A stretch of 64,000 nucleotides of DNA from Johnsonella ignava ATCC 51276 (GTDB lineage: Bacteria > Bacillota > Clostridia > Lachnospirales > Lachnospiraceae): positions 273,563 to 337,562 of the forward strand of contig NZ_JH378831.1 of NCBI RefSeq assembly GCF_000235445.1, given 5' to 3'. Of the stretch, positions 43,380 to 52,030 are shown piece by piece. A program made the position numbers and the translations under genes. Position 1 is the first letter of the stretch. Each line of letters begins with the position of its first letter. The notes below the pieces were generated by a model. The model had not been told where the DNA came from. It saw only the letters and a list, made by a program, of their open reading frames with translations, and searched no databases.

Positions 43380-43708
43380 ATGGCAGTGAAAAATAACACT
43401 AACAATTTAGGAAAAGATATGATCGAAGCAAAAGGTTTTGCAATTTAAATTTATACTGAAAACTTTAAAAATGACTATATAAGTCTTACGGATATTGCAA
43501 AATATAAAAGTGATAAGCCATTTATAGTTATTAATAACTGCCTGAGAAGCAAGGATAATATTCAGTTTTCAGGTTTACGGTAATCAATGCATAACCCGGA
43601 TTTTAAACCTATCGAATTCGATAGGTTTAAAATGAAGCCGGCAGTAATGCATTTACATTATCACCACAAAAGTCATTGGTAAATGAATTGACCGGAAAGA
43701 AAGAATGA
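43380..43708 (+). pseudogene. Decayed KilA-N domain gene
   Basis: Translation from ATG 43380 gives a recognisable KilA-N pattern (NDYISLTDIAKYKS, later NPDFKPIEFDRFK), broken by in-frame TAA at 43446-43448 and 43581-43583. After FDRFK a one-base loss in an A-run (about 43629-43632) shifts the frame; the next frame continues NEAGSNAFTLSPQK, exactly as expected for the family, and stops at 43706-43708. KilA-N domains bind DNA and are common in phages and phage-derived loci. A further short open stretch (43705-43779) cannot be assigned. The gap 43320-43821 otherwise shows nothing. Confidence 0.8.
43600..43633. repeat. 34-bp perfect palindrome
   Basis: Every base pairs symmetrically about the point between 43616 and 43617, with an EcoRI-like GAATTC centre. 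It lies inside the KilA-N relic, where it encodes FKPIEFDRFK. Confidence 0.9.
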
Positions 43709-43821
43709 TTGAACTGAGAAAGCTTGCAAGAACTAAATTGATATCAGGGGAACTTGATGCCTCTGAACTTTACTTTTGACAATATTATATGTCTGAATTT
43801 TTCTATAATCAATCAAATACA

Positions 43822-43850
43822 TTGCAAATAGATTGATTTTGTATTATAAT
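43822..43850 (+). promoter_or_regulatory. Promoter of the toxin-antitoxin pair with nearby inverted repeats
   Basis: TTGCAA (43822-43827), 17-nt spacer, TATAAT (43845-43850). AATCAATC/GATTGATT arms flank the -35 box, and CATTGGCAATG is a small palindrome just before the RBS; either could be the autoregulatory operator. Confidence 0.6.
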
Positions 43851-43888
43851 TCAAGTATAAATCATTACATTGGCAATGGAGGTGTACT

Positions 43889-44146
43889 ATGGCAACATTA
43901 CAGATTCGTATTGACGATAATTTGAAAAAAAATGCCGATTTTCTTTTTGCAAGTCTTGGACTTGATACATCAACAGCTGTACGCATTTTTTTAAATGCGG
44001 CACTTGAACATAATGGAATACCATTTATGGTAAGTCATACCAATCCGGATATATTGGAGGCAATTATTGATGCTCGCCTTTCCAGAAATCTTCACGGTCC
44101 TTACAATTCAGCTGAAGCCGCTGTACAAGCAATGCTGGAGGATTAG
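43889..44146 (+). CDS. RelB/DinJ-family antitoxin
   Basis: 85 residues. ATLQIRIDDNLKKNADFLFASLGLD and STAVRIFLNAALEHNGIPF give the ribbon-helix-helix DNA-binding domain typical of RelB/DinJ antitoxins; the C-terminal part would wrap the toxin. Good GGAGGTG RBS. The stop (TAG) is directly followed by the toxin ATG, so the pair is translationally coupled and likely autorepressed. Confidence 0.92.
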   Translation: MATLQIRIDDNLKKNADFLFASLGLDTSTAVRIFLNAALEHNGIPFMVSHTNPDILEAIIDARLSRNLHGPYNSAEAAVQAMLED

Positions 44147-44425
44147 ATGTATCAAATTTTATTTACCAATAAAATGAAACACGACCTTAAACTAATGAAA
44201 AAACGTGGCAAAGATATTTCAAAACTCACTGCCATCCTTAATAAATTATCAAATGATAAAATACTTCCTCATAAATATAAAGATCACCAGCTATCAGGAA
44301 ATATGTCGGATTTTAGAGAATGTCATATAGAGCCTGACTGGCTGCTTATCTACCGCATCGAAAAAGATAAGCTCATCTTGACAGCCACTGCAACGGGAAC
44401 TCATGCAGATTTGTTTAAGGTGTAA
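44147..44425 (+). CDS. YafQ/RelE-family mRNA interferase toxin
   Basis: 92 residues, the normal toxin length. The YafQ-type pattern is clear: FTNKMKHDLKLMKKRGKD at the start, then KYKDHQLSG, FRECHIEPDWLLIYRI and LTATATGTHADLF. His residues in the DHQL and ECHIEPDW segments and the final H..LF match active YafQ toxins, which cut mRNA on the ribosome. It appears intact and is paired with the upstream antitoxin. Confidence 0.92.
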   Translation: MYQILFTNKMKHDLKLMKKRGKDISKLTAILNKLSNDKILPHKYKDHQLSGNMSDFRECHIEPDWLLIYRIEKDKLILTATATGTHADLFKV

Positions 44426-44491
44426 GCTAAATTTTGTTTACATTACCCAGGATATAATTAATATCCTGTTAATATCACCAGCCGTGTATAT

Positions 44492-44532
44492 GCCGGTATA
44501 TGCTGATCCAAATCAGCTCAACCGGCTTTTTT
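44492..44532 (+). terminator. Terminator of the toxin-antitoxin operon
   Basis: Two nested stems, GCCGGT/ACCGGC and GCTGAT/ATCAGC, followed by TTTTTT. Confidence 0.8.
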
Positions 44533-44554
44533 ATTATATTTATTCGTTATCCGT

Positions 44555-45919
44555 CTATATTACCGTCCCTATATCCCTCTGCAGCTTCATAAGGTGCTTA
44601 TATTCACTAATCAGCAAAACAACTGCAATTAAAATGATAATTATGTCATTCAAAGGCAATGCCAGCCATACTCCAAGGACGTTTCCGCCCAGTATGCGAG
44701 GCAATATAAGCACTAAAGGAACTGCCAGAAACAGCTGCCTTAACATAACTACCAGCCCCGCCTGCTTCGCTTTACCGATTGACTGAAAGTAGGTAACCGT
44801 CATTATAAGAAGCCCGTAGGTAGGAAACATGCAGTACATAATCCGAAAGTTGTATAAACCTAACCTTACAATAGATGAATCGGTAATAAATGCTGACAAT
44901 ATTTGTGTTGAAAAAATTTCAATTATAGCAAAGAAAAATCCGGCAAGGCAGGTAGAACCTATAATAAATATATTTGTAAGCCTTTTAACACGCATATACT
45001 CCTTTGCTCCGAAATTTGTTCCGACAGCAGGCTGCATCCCCTGACTCATCCCCCATATCGGAACAAAAGCAAGCTGCATAACTCTCTGAGCGGCTCCCAT
45101 AAGAGCGATTTGGTGTTCTCCTCCAAAGTGCACCGCCGTATTATATACAACCGTCATTTGAATCAACATCATAATCTGCATAAGCATAGCACTCATGCCC
45201 ACAGAAAAGATTTCAGGCAATAAATCCTTTGCAGGTTTTATTCCGTGAAAACGTACTACCGGACTTTTTTTCAGAAAATATATTAAGGTTACTAAAGCCT
45301 GAATAAATTGAGAAATTACAGTTGCTATTGCAACGGCTTGCGGTCCTTGAGATCTCATAAGCAGAATGAATATCGGATCCAATATAATATTGAGAATAGC
45401 ACCGGCTGCCATAATTCCCATTGCGATCCCCATGCGCCCCTCTGCCCGTATCACCATATTTGCACCCTGCATAAAATTTACAAATATAGATCCGAGATAT
45501 ACCGTTCTTAAATAAGAAACACCCATGTTAAGGATATCTCCTTTCGCACCTGATAAACGCAAAAATTCAGGAGCAAATATAATACCTATAACCATAACCG
45601 CCGATGATAACATAATCACTAAAAAAGTAAGATTTCCTATAATCTTATCAATTATATCCTGAGCTTTCTTTCCGATCGCTCTGGAAAGGACTGAGCCCGA
45701 ACCTATTCCCAGCAGTACCGCAATCGCATTGTTTATAAGTATAAACGGAGATGCTGCCGAAACCGCACTCATAGCATCAGTTCCCACCATTTGACCGACA
45801 TAGATCGAATCGACAAAAGCATATAAGCCTACTATAAGCTGCCCTAAAATTGCCGGCAAACTGAGACTAATCATCAATTTCCAGGGATTTTCACTAAGTA
45901 ATTTATCACGTATATCCAT
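44555..45919 (-). CDS. MATE family efflux transporter
   Basis: 454 residues with about 12 hydrophobic segments, full length. LSLPAILGQLIVGLYAFVDSIYVG and the repeated half-motifs (VLLGIGSGSVLSRAIG; GMSQGMQPAVGTNFGA) are typical of MATE proteins, which export cationic drugs or metabolites using Na+ or H+. AGGAGG precedes the ATG. It lies 79 bp downstream of the ATC-hydrolase-family gene in the TetR-controlled cluster and probably belongs to it. It is a different subtype from the MATE fragment at the window start. Confidence 0.93.
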   Translation of the reverse strand: MDIRDKLLSENPWKLMISLSLPAILGQLIVGLYAFVDSIYVGQMVGTDAMSAVSAASPFILINNAIAVLLGIGSGSVLSRAIGKKAQDIIDKIIGNLTFLVIMLSSAVMVIGIIFAPEFLRLSGAKGDILNMGVSYLRTVYLGSIFVNFMQGANMVIRAEGRMGIAMGIMAAGAILNIILDPIFILLMRSQGPQAVAIATVISQFIQALVTLIYFLKKSPVVRFHGIKPAKDLLPEIFSVGMSAMLMQIMMLIQMTVVYNTAVHFGGEHQIALMGAAQRVMQLAFVPIWGMSQGMQPAVGTNFGAKEYMRVKRLTNIFIIGSTCLAGFFFAIIEIFSTQILSAFITDSSIVRLGLYNFRIMYCMFPTYGLLIMTVTYFQSIGKAKQAGLVVMLRQLFLAVPLVLILPRILGGNVLGVWLALPLNDIIIILIAVVLLISEYKHLMKLQRDIGTVI

Positions 45920-45998
45920 TATAAATATCCTCCTGTAAGTATATTTTCACATTCATTCATACATTAAATTATACCCTTTAAAGATACTGAGGCTTGGT

Positions 45999-46574
45999 TT
46001 ATTTATCGTTTCTAAAACAAAAGTCGCATTTTTCACCGTTCATTCCCAGAGTTTGACTCCGCTCAAATACAAACCCCTCTATATTCCCAAATACAATATG
46101 ATCACATAAACAGAATATCTCACAAAGTTCCGGGCATTCAAAAAAATTGCAGGTATCTGCCCAAAGACATTTAAGCACATCAATGCGGTAATACTTTTCA
46201 TCATTTGACAGGATTTTACTTTTCCATATTTCATCACCTGACATCCCCTTTTTCATAAAAAAGCGAAAAACTCTGAAAAATCCAGGAATGTAAAAAAATG
46301 TTTTCAAAAGCTTATGTACCTTTTCAGCAATATAAAATGAATACTCCTTTACCAATTCCTTTGCCTCGTTTTTTGAAAGTCCAAGGTCTATAAATCCTCT
46401 GTATAATGCTATATTGGAGATTATACTGCTTTTTTGCCTCCTCTTTTGTTTTTGTGTCCATGCTCCTCTATCTATTTCATCAGTAAGAATTTTTCTTTTC
46501 TTTTCATACTCTGCATCTATCCTATCTAATATATGCATATCCAGTCTTCCCGAATAAAATTTTCTGTATGTCAT
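45999..46574 (-). CDS. L-2-amino-thiazoline-4-carboxylate hydrolase family protein
   Basis: 191 residues from ATG 46574, whose ATGA overlaps the stop of the upstream ABC gene and follows a GGGGG RBS. The C-terminal half carries the family signature: LKCLWADTCNFFECPELC, EIFCLCDHIVFGN, and FVFERSQTLG followed by CDFCF. The Cys-rich pattern resembles a metal or active-site cluster. Characterised members open the thiazoline ring to give S- or N-carbamoyl-cysteine; most relatives are uncharacterised. Coupling to two exporters suggests modification or inactivation of the exported compound, which is inference. Confidence 0.8.
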   Translation of the reverse strand: MTYRKFYSGRLDMHILDRIDAEYEKKRKILTDEIDRGAWTQKQKRRQKSSIISNIALYRGFIDLGLSKNEAKELVKEYSFYIAEKVHKLLKTFFYIPGFFRVFRFFMKKGMSGDEIWKSKILSNDEKYYRIDVLKCLWADTCNFFECPELCEIFCLCDHIVFGNIEGFVFERSQTLGMNGEKCDFCFRNDK

Positions 46575-48325
46575 GATCGACCCCCTAATTCCCATCCGAT
46601 AGCCTTCTCACGGATCTCTACAAAACGTCTATAAAGCCCTTCCTCTCTTATAAGCTCCTTATGTTTTCCATGTTGTACAATCTGTCCGTCTTCAAGAACA
46701 AGGATTTGATCCGCACCTCGTACCGTATTAAGCCTATGAGCGATCATCAGCAGAGTTTTATTCTTTGTAAGCTCCGCAATAGCCTTCTGTAATTCCCACT
46801 CATTTTCAGGATCAACGCTTGCCGTGGCTTCATCTAAAATTACAACGGGGGCATCTTTTAAAATCGCCCGTGCTATAGATATACGCTGTTTTTCTCCTCC
46901 TGAAAGAGTTGAACCGCCCTCTCCAATCCTTGTTTTATATCCGTCAGGAAGTGCAGATATAAACTCATGACAGCATGCCTTTTTAGCCGCTGAAATCATC
47001 TCTTCCTTTGTAGCCTTCGGTTTTCCGAAGATTATATTATTTTCAATTGTATCTTCAAACAGGTAAACCTTTTGAAATACAATTGAGAAATTCTTAAGAA
47101 GACTGTCGCAAGTATAATCTTTTACATTGATACCTCCTAAAAGAATTTCACCCTCACGTACATCCCAGAAACGTGCAATCAAACTGCAAAGAGTTGTTTT
47201 GCCCGAACCTGAAGGTCCTACAATTGCACAGCTGGTCCCATGCGGAACAAAAAAACTGACATTATGTATGACTTCCTTTTCATTATATGCAAAAGAAATA
47301 TTTGAAACGGTAATATCACAGCTATCCGGGGTAATATCCGTTCCATATTCATCAAGCATAGGCATTTTTGAGACAGCCTCAAGCCTGTCTAATGAAGCAT
47401 CTACAACTCTTGCAACAGCGGCAGTGCTTCCTGCAAGTTCAACCGTTGTATATATCATAAAGCTTGCAACTATAAGCAGCAGACATTTTTCAGGAGACAT
47501 CTCACCTTGCAGCAGCAGATAGGGGGCTGCAATAAGGATTGCAAATCTGGCAAATTTAAATACCATCTGAAATACGGCAGCTAAACATGAAAAAACTTTC
47601 TCCAATACAATGTTTGCCTCTGCACTTTCACTGATAGCGGCATCCATAGATTTATCTGAGCGTTCTGCAAGTCCAAACGCCTTGACTACAGCCATTCCCT
47701 GTATATATTCTAAAATGCCTGTTACAAGCCCTGCCTGTGCCGCTTGCCTGCGCATAGAATATTTCACTCCCGCTTTCTGCGTTTTTGCATATATAAAAAG
47801 AGAAAAAAGCAGTCCTATAAACATTAAAATACCGATTTTCCATTCATAAAACAGAAGCCATATACCTATCACTGCGGCATGGATAAATCCGCCTGCCACA
47901 GCTTCCATCACTGTAACGGCACTGGTTTCAAGATCTCCCAGTGTTGTAGTAACTGCGGCTGTAATATCACCGAGCCTATGTTCACTAAAATATCCCATAG
48001 GTACACGTTTTAATTTTTCTCCCAGCTCCATACGCCATTTTGAACACATGGAAAAGCTTCCTAAAGCTCCTTTTACGGAAGAAAGATTTATAAATAAAAT
48101 ACGCCCTAAGATACTTAAAAGCATAGTACCGAAAGATATCCATACAGTTTTGACCGGCATTGCACTGCCTGAGAGTGATGAAAGTATCCCGGTCAGAACC
48201 GAAAGCACCGCCATTATAGGAAGCATTTCAAATACAGAGTTACACATATGAAAAACAAATGATAAAATCAGCCTTTTTCTTTCTGTTCCTGAAAAATCCA
48301 AAAGCCGTTTGAACATATGAATCAT
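46571..48325 (-). CDS. ABC transporter half-molecule (fused membrane and ATPase domains), second subunit
   Basis: 584 residues. Residues ~1-310 are a six-helix exporter domain; ~335-575 the ATPase: Walker A GPSGSGKTTL, signature LSGGEKQR, Walker B VVILDEATASVDPENE, switch His in IAHRLNT. It overlaps the preceding ABC gene by 4 bp (ATGA) and very likely forms a heterodimer with it. The catalytic Glu after Walker B is present in both halves. Similar TetR-linked pairs export drugs or siderophore-like compounds in Clostridia. Confidence 0.93.
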   Translation of the reverse strand: MIHMFKRLLDFSGTERKRLILSFVFHMCNSVFEMLPIMAVLSVLTGILSSLSGSAMPVKTVWISFGTMLLSILGRILFINLSSVKGALGSFSMCSKWRMELGEKLKRVPMGYFSEHRLGDITAAVTTTLGDLETSAVTVMEAVAGGFIHAAVIGIWLLFYEWKIGILMFIGLLFSLFIYAKTQKAGVKYSMRRQAAQAGLVTGILEYIQGMAVVKAFGLAERSDKSMDAAISESAEANIVLEKVFSCLAAVFQMVFKFARFAILIAAPYLLLQGEMSPEKCLLLIVASFMIYTTVELAGSTAAVARVVDASLDRLEAVSKMPMLDEYGTDITPDSCDITVSNISFAYNEKEVIHNVSFFVPHGTSCAIVGPSGSGKTTLCSLIARFWDVREGEILLGGINVKDYTCDSLLKNFSIVFQKVYLFEDTIENNIIFGKPKATKEEMISAAKKACCHEFISALPDGYKTRIGEGGSTLSGGEKQRISIARAILKDAPVVILDEATASVDPENEWELQKAIAELTKNKTLLMIAHRLNTVRGADQILVLEDGQIVQHGKHKELIREEGLYRRFVEIREKAIGWELGGRS

Positions 48326-50073
48326 GCCGACACCTCCTTAGTATCAAGGGCACTGATATGAGCATTCCAAAGCTCTCTGTACAGAAGGCAGCTTCCAAGC
48401 AGTTCAGTATGAGTACCTTCCGCTTCTATAGAGCCCTTATTCATCACTATAATCTTATCAGCCGCTGTAATTGTAGAAAGACGATGCGCTATTACAATAA
48501 GAGTTTTTCCTTCGACCAGTTTACTTATTGAACGCTGTATGACAACCTCATTTTCAGGATCTGTAAATGCCGTCGCTTCATCTAAAATAACTACCGGGCT
48601 GTTTTTTAATATAGCTCTCGCAATAGCGATACGTTGTTTTTCTCCTCCTGAAAGATTACTTGTACTGCCCCCGACAATCGTGTCATAACCGTCCGGAAGT
48701 AATGTAATAAAGTCATGACAAGCCGCTTTTTTTGCCGCATCTCTTATCTCCTCATCTGCGGCATCCGGCTTTCCCAGTCTTATATTTTCCCTTATGGAAA
48801 GATTAAACAGGTAGTTATCCTGTGAAACATATGCAACATGTTCCATAATCTGTGAAAGAGGTATATTTTTTACATCAATGCCTCCTATACTTACAACTCC
48901 GCTTCCCGCTTCCCAAAATGATGCAATCAGTCGTGCGACAGTGGATTTTCCCGAACCTGAGGGTCCTACAAAAGCTGTCATCTCATTTGTATCGGCTATA
49001 AATGAGATGTTATGCAAGACCTCCATATCTTTATAAGAAAAGCATACATTCGAAAATTCTATTTTTTCGCCCTCAAGCTTCACCGGTTGTACAGGTCTTT
49101 TCAGTTCCTGAGTATCTAACAGATTTCCTATTTCTTTAACAGTAGCATCCACCATAGCAAAACTGTCTGTATATCGCAGTGCCTGAATTAGAGGAGTGAT
49201 AAGCCCTAATGACAGAATAATACAAGATATAAAACTGCCCGCATCTATACTCCGGTTTATATAAAATAAACTGCCGGCAGGAAGAACGCAAATCAAACTG
49301 GAAGGTGCTACAGCAATACCTGCCGAATAATACGGATTTGTTTTTTTGAGCCATTCCGCTTTAGAGTTTTCATTTTCTTTTACCGTTTCCGCATATTTCC
49401 GGTAAGAAGCACTGCTTTGATTAAAGGCTTTGACTACCTCTATGCCCCCTATATATTCAACAGTGGCTGCATCCATAGCTTTAGCAGCAGCAAGAACTCT
49501 TGCATAACGATTTTCATAATCTTTCATCATACCCATATAACATAACATTCCTATAGGAAAGGTTGCAAGAGAGATAAGTGCCAGTCGCCAATCAAGAAAT
49601 ATAAAGTAAATCAATGTTAATACAGGAATCATAATATTTGCCGTCAATTCGGGTATCATATGAGCAAGGGGTAGCTCCAATTTTTCAACCGTATCAACTA
49701 TCATGGTTTTAAATTTCCCTGAAGGTGTATCTAAAACAAACCCCATAGGCACTTTTGATAGTTTTTTTGTAAGTGCCCTGCGAATATTTTTTAATATAGT
49801 GAATGCGGCTCTATGGGAGCGTATTGTCGAAACAGTCGATAACCATAACTGTAAAAGATACCCCGAAAGTGCAATAAATGCCATAAAGCTAATTGACTTC
49901 AAATTATAATCGCCGGCACATATCTGAATAATTATTCGTGAAACAGCTATATAGGGAACTATTCCGAAACCTGCGCCGAGTACGGCAAAAACAACCGAAC
50001 TGGCAAGCAGAGCTTTGCAGGGGTGTGCAAACTCAATTAAGCGATCCAATGTGTTTTTTTGCGTATTTTTCAT
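48322..50073 (-). CDS. ABC transporter half-molecule (fused membrane and ATPase domains), first subunit
   Basis: 583 residues with the same organisation: six-helix region to ~305, then ATPase with Walker A GPSGSGKSTV, signature LSGGEKQR, Walker B VVILDEATAFTDPENE and switch His in IAHRLST. GGAGG lies 4 nt before the ATG, 12 bp after the tetR stop. It differs from its partner mainly in the membrane domain, as expected for a heterodimeric exporter. Confidence 0.93.
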   Translation of the reverse strand: MKNTQKNTLDRLIEFAHPCKALLASSVVFAVLGAGFGIVPYIAVSRIIIQICAGDYNLKSISFMAFIALSGYLLQLWLSTVSTIRSHRAAFTILKNIRRALTKKLSKVPMGFVLDTPSGKFKTMIVDTVEKLELPLAHMIPELTANIMIPVLTLIYFIFLDWRLALISLATFPIGMLCYMGMMKDYENRYARVLAAAKAMDAATVEYIGGIEVVKAFNQSSASYRKYAETVKENENSKAEWLKKTNPYYSAGIAVAPSSLICVLPAGSLFYINRSIDAGSFISCIILSLGLITPLIQALRYTDSFAMVDATVKEIGNLLDTQELKRPVQPVKLEGEKIEFSNVCFSYKDMEVLHNISFIADTNEMTAFVGPSGSGKSTVARLIASFWEAGSGVVSIGGIDVKNIPLSQIMEHVAYVSQDNYLFNLSIRENIRLGKPDAADEEIRDAAKKAACHDFITLLPDGYDTIVGGSTSNLSGGEKQRIAIARAILKNSPVVILDEATAFTDPENEVVIQRSISKLVEGKTLIVIAHRLSTITAADKIIVMNKGSIEAEGTHTELLGSCLLYRELWNAHISALDTKEVSA

Positions 50074-50085
50074 TCAGCCTCCTGG

Positions 50086-50700
50086 TTATATAAGCTTTAA
50101 AAGTCCATCCCAACCGGAATTAAAAAAAATTGCCAATTCCTTAATATATTCTATTGCCTGTTCTCTGGTCATATCATGAACAACAGTTTCAAATACAGCC
50201 GTAAAATATGCACTTGTAATCATGTGATGAAGCTCATGGCTGACACTTCCTGCTATCTTACCTTTGTCTTTAAGTAAAGTGTAATATTTCTCTGTCCTGG
50301 ATACATCAAGCTCTACAAGTTCATGAATATAATCTGAGTATTTTGTGCCTTCAGAACAACAAATGATAAGTTTAAATTCTTCAAAATAATCATAAATATA
50401 ATTCACAAAGTACAAAAGATATTTTGTAGACAACTCCCTGCTCTTAGCAGTCTCATTTTCAGAAATCAAATCAAAATGTGCATCCTGTGCAGATTTAAAC
50501 TGCTCCGTTAAGCCGTCTGCCGCATCGGAAACAAGTGCTTCAAACAAAGCAGCCTTGTCCGGATAATATCCATAAAAAGCTCCTTTTGTAAAACCCGCTT
50601 CTGCTACAATTTTTCTAAGAGAGGCATCCTTAAAGCCTTTGTCTAAAAACTCACGTTTTCCGACCGTCAATATTTTTTGTTGTGTTTCTGATATTTTCAT
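50086..50700 (-). CDS. TetR-family transcriptional repressor
   Basis: 204 residues from ATG 50700 (CGGAGG just upstream). The helix-turn-helix is ILTVGKREFLDKGFKDASLRKIVAEAGFTKGAFYGYYPDKAALF, spread over residues ~10-54. The C-terminal ligand domain is variable. The longer frame to 50772 would begin with TTG inside the -35 box, so it is rejected. The gene heads the export operon, and a palindrome overlaps its promoter, indicating self-repression lifted by a substrate of the exporters. Confidence 0.93.
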   Translation of the reverse strand: MKISETQQKILTVGKREFLDKGFKDASLRKIVAEAGFTKGAFYGYYPDKAALFEALVSDAADGLTEQFKSAQDAHFDLISENETAKSRELSTKYLLYFVNYIYDYFEEFKLIICCSEGTKYSDYIHELVELDVSRTEKYYTLLKDKGKIAGSVSHELHHMITSAYFTAVFETVVHDMTREQAIEYIKELAIFFNSGWDGLLKLI

Positions 50701-50716
50701 TAAATACCTCCGAATT

Positions 50717-50748
50717 AATATACCAGCGGTATATACCACTGGTATATT
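50717..50748. promoter_or_regulatory. TetR operator (32-bp near-perfect palindrome)
   Basis: Arms AATATACCAG and CTGGTATATT are perfect; the inner GGTATA/TATACC also pairs, with one mismatched pair overall. It overlaps the -10 box and the transcription start of the tetR operon. Confidence 0.85.
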
Positions 50749-50772
50749 AGCATGGATTTCAGTTTCAGTCAA
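50744..50772 (-). promoter_or_regulatory. Promoter of the tetR-ABC-ABC export operon
   Basis: Minus strand TTGACT (50767-50772), 17-nt spacer, TAATAT (50744-50749), immediately upstream of and overlapping the operator. Confidence 0.75.
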
Positions 50773-50794
50773 GAAGTTTCGAGTAATAACTCAT

Positions 50795-50846
50795 TTTAAA
50801 AAGAGGCTGTGAGAACAGGGATTTTTAACCCTTTTTCTCACAGCCC
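50795..50846 (-). terminator. Terminator of the cell-wall-binding-repeat protein gene
   Basis: GGCTGTGAGAA (50805-50815) and TTCTCACAGCC (50835-50845) form an 11-bp stem with an inner AGGG/CCCT pairing, followed on the minus strand by TCTTTTT. Confidence 0.85.
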
Positions 50847-50896
50847 CTTAATTTATGTAACTAAAACCGGCTTTAATTAAATTAATCTAATTTATA

Positions 50897-51562
50897 TCAG
50901 CGTCCTACAACATCGTAAAACTCTGTGATATATCCCTCTTCATTTAAAACAACATTCGGTGTACCGGGTGCAAACATTCTCCAATTTGTATACTTTCTGT
51001 TAAGCATGTAGTAAAGAAGTTCAAGATCAGTCTTTTTATCACCATCCATCATGTGAACTATAACGTCTTTCTTTACCCTTACTACGGTGGAGAACTGCTC
51101 AGTAGTTCCGTCAGCTGCAGGTATACCCTTTGAAACTACCGCCTCAACCTCATAGTAGTCCCCCCTGTCTTTTATCTTTGTAGGAGTTATACATGTAAGC
51201 TCACCAAACTTTTCGGTAACCTTTGTATTAAAATATTTCTCATCCGCCTTGGCATCTTCTCTTATCTGAACAACTCCGTCAACAGTCCATGCACCGTTTT
51301 CATTAACTGTATATCCATCAGGTGTTGTATTGTTTTCATACATATACCCTGCATCATCAAAATAATAGCATCTCTTTCCTATCCACTGCCAACCGTTCTT
51401 AGTATAACTTCCATCATTATTTACAAACCACCATCCACGGTCATCTCTCTTCCAGCCATTAGGTAAAGTCTTTTTAATTTTTACAGCTGCAAAACTTGAC
51501 ATTGCCGTTAAAAGTACAAATGCCGATACAGCTGCCATACATACTAATTTTTTCTTTATCAT
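50897..51562 (-). CDS. Secreted protein with cell-wall-binding (choline-binding type) repeats
   Basis: 221 residues. Signal peptide (IKKK, hydrophobic core, cleavage near SSFA). Residues ~35-100 have the aromatic repeats of CW_binding/choline-binding modules: GWKRDDRGWWFVNNDGSY, GWQWIGKRCYYFDDAGYM. The remainder (~105-221) is a small alpha/beta domain with no recognised motif. AAGGAGG precedes the ATG. It is divergent from a related gene at 52031. Probably attached non-covalently to the cell wall or S-layer polymers. Confidence 0.85.
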   Translation of the reverse strand: MIKKKLVCMAAVSAFVLLTAMSSFAAVKIKKTLPNGWKRDDRGWWFVNNDGSYTKNGWQWIGKRCYYFDDAGYMYENNTTPDGYTVNENGAWTVDGVVQIREDAKADEKYFNTKVTEKFGELTCITPTKIKDRGDYYEVEAVVSKGIPAADGTTEQFSTVVRVKKDVIVHMMDGDKKTDLELLYYMLNRKYTNWRMFAPGTPNVVLNEEGYITEFYDVVGR

Positions 51563-51912
51563 TTAATCCTCCTTGGTTATGCACAAACAGTGCTTATTTT
51601 TTGTCTTAAATCCGGAAAAGGCGGCTATTATAACTGATAATATTATCAACCCTCCCGAGTCCTGCAAGCCAAACCAATCCCTCCATTCAGTGATAATGCA
51701 GGCTGTTTCAACACACAGATACCAATACCGGATCTCTCTGACAGATTATAACCTTATGTATAAATATATTCAATAACTATATGTAAAATGTAAATAAGTT
51801 ATAGTAAAAACGTAAGCAATCCGTAAAATCTAGAATAAAAATCTGCAATAGGTTTTAAGTCAATATATGCTGTAATACAGTTCTTTCAGTTTAAATATTT
51901 TTATTTAAACTA

Positions 51913-51941
51913 TTGTTCTTTTTAAAAATTTTGCTTATAAT
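51913..51941 (+). promoter_or_regulatory. Promoter of the second repeat-protein gene
   Basis: TTGTTC (51913-51918), 17-nt spacer, TATAAT (51936-51941). The rest of the 51563-52030 divergent region is AT-rich with no gene. Confidence 0.6.
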
Positions 51942-52030
51942 TATAGAAGTAAAAGATATTTTTCACTAAAAATAAAATATACTTTAAATAGGCAGGAGAT
52001 TAATCCTGATAGTATTTATAAGGAGGTTAT

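Noticed and set aside
43600..44532. Intact mobile element or CRISPR array in the accessory island
   Set aside because: No transposase or integrase, no terminal repeats and no regularly spaced repeats; only a gene relic and a toxin-antitoxin pair.
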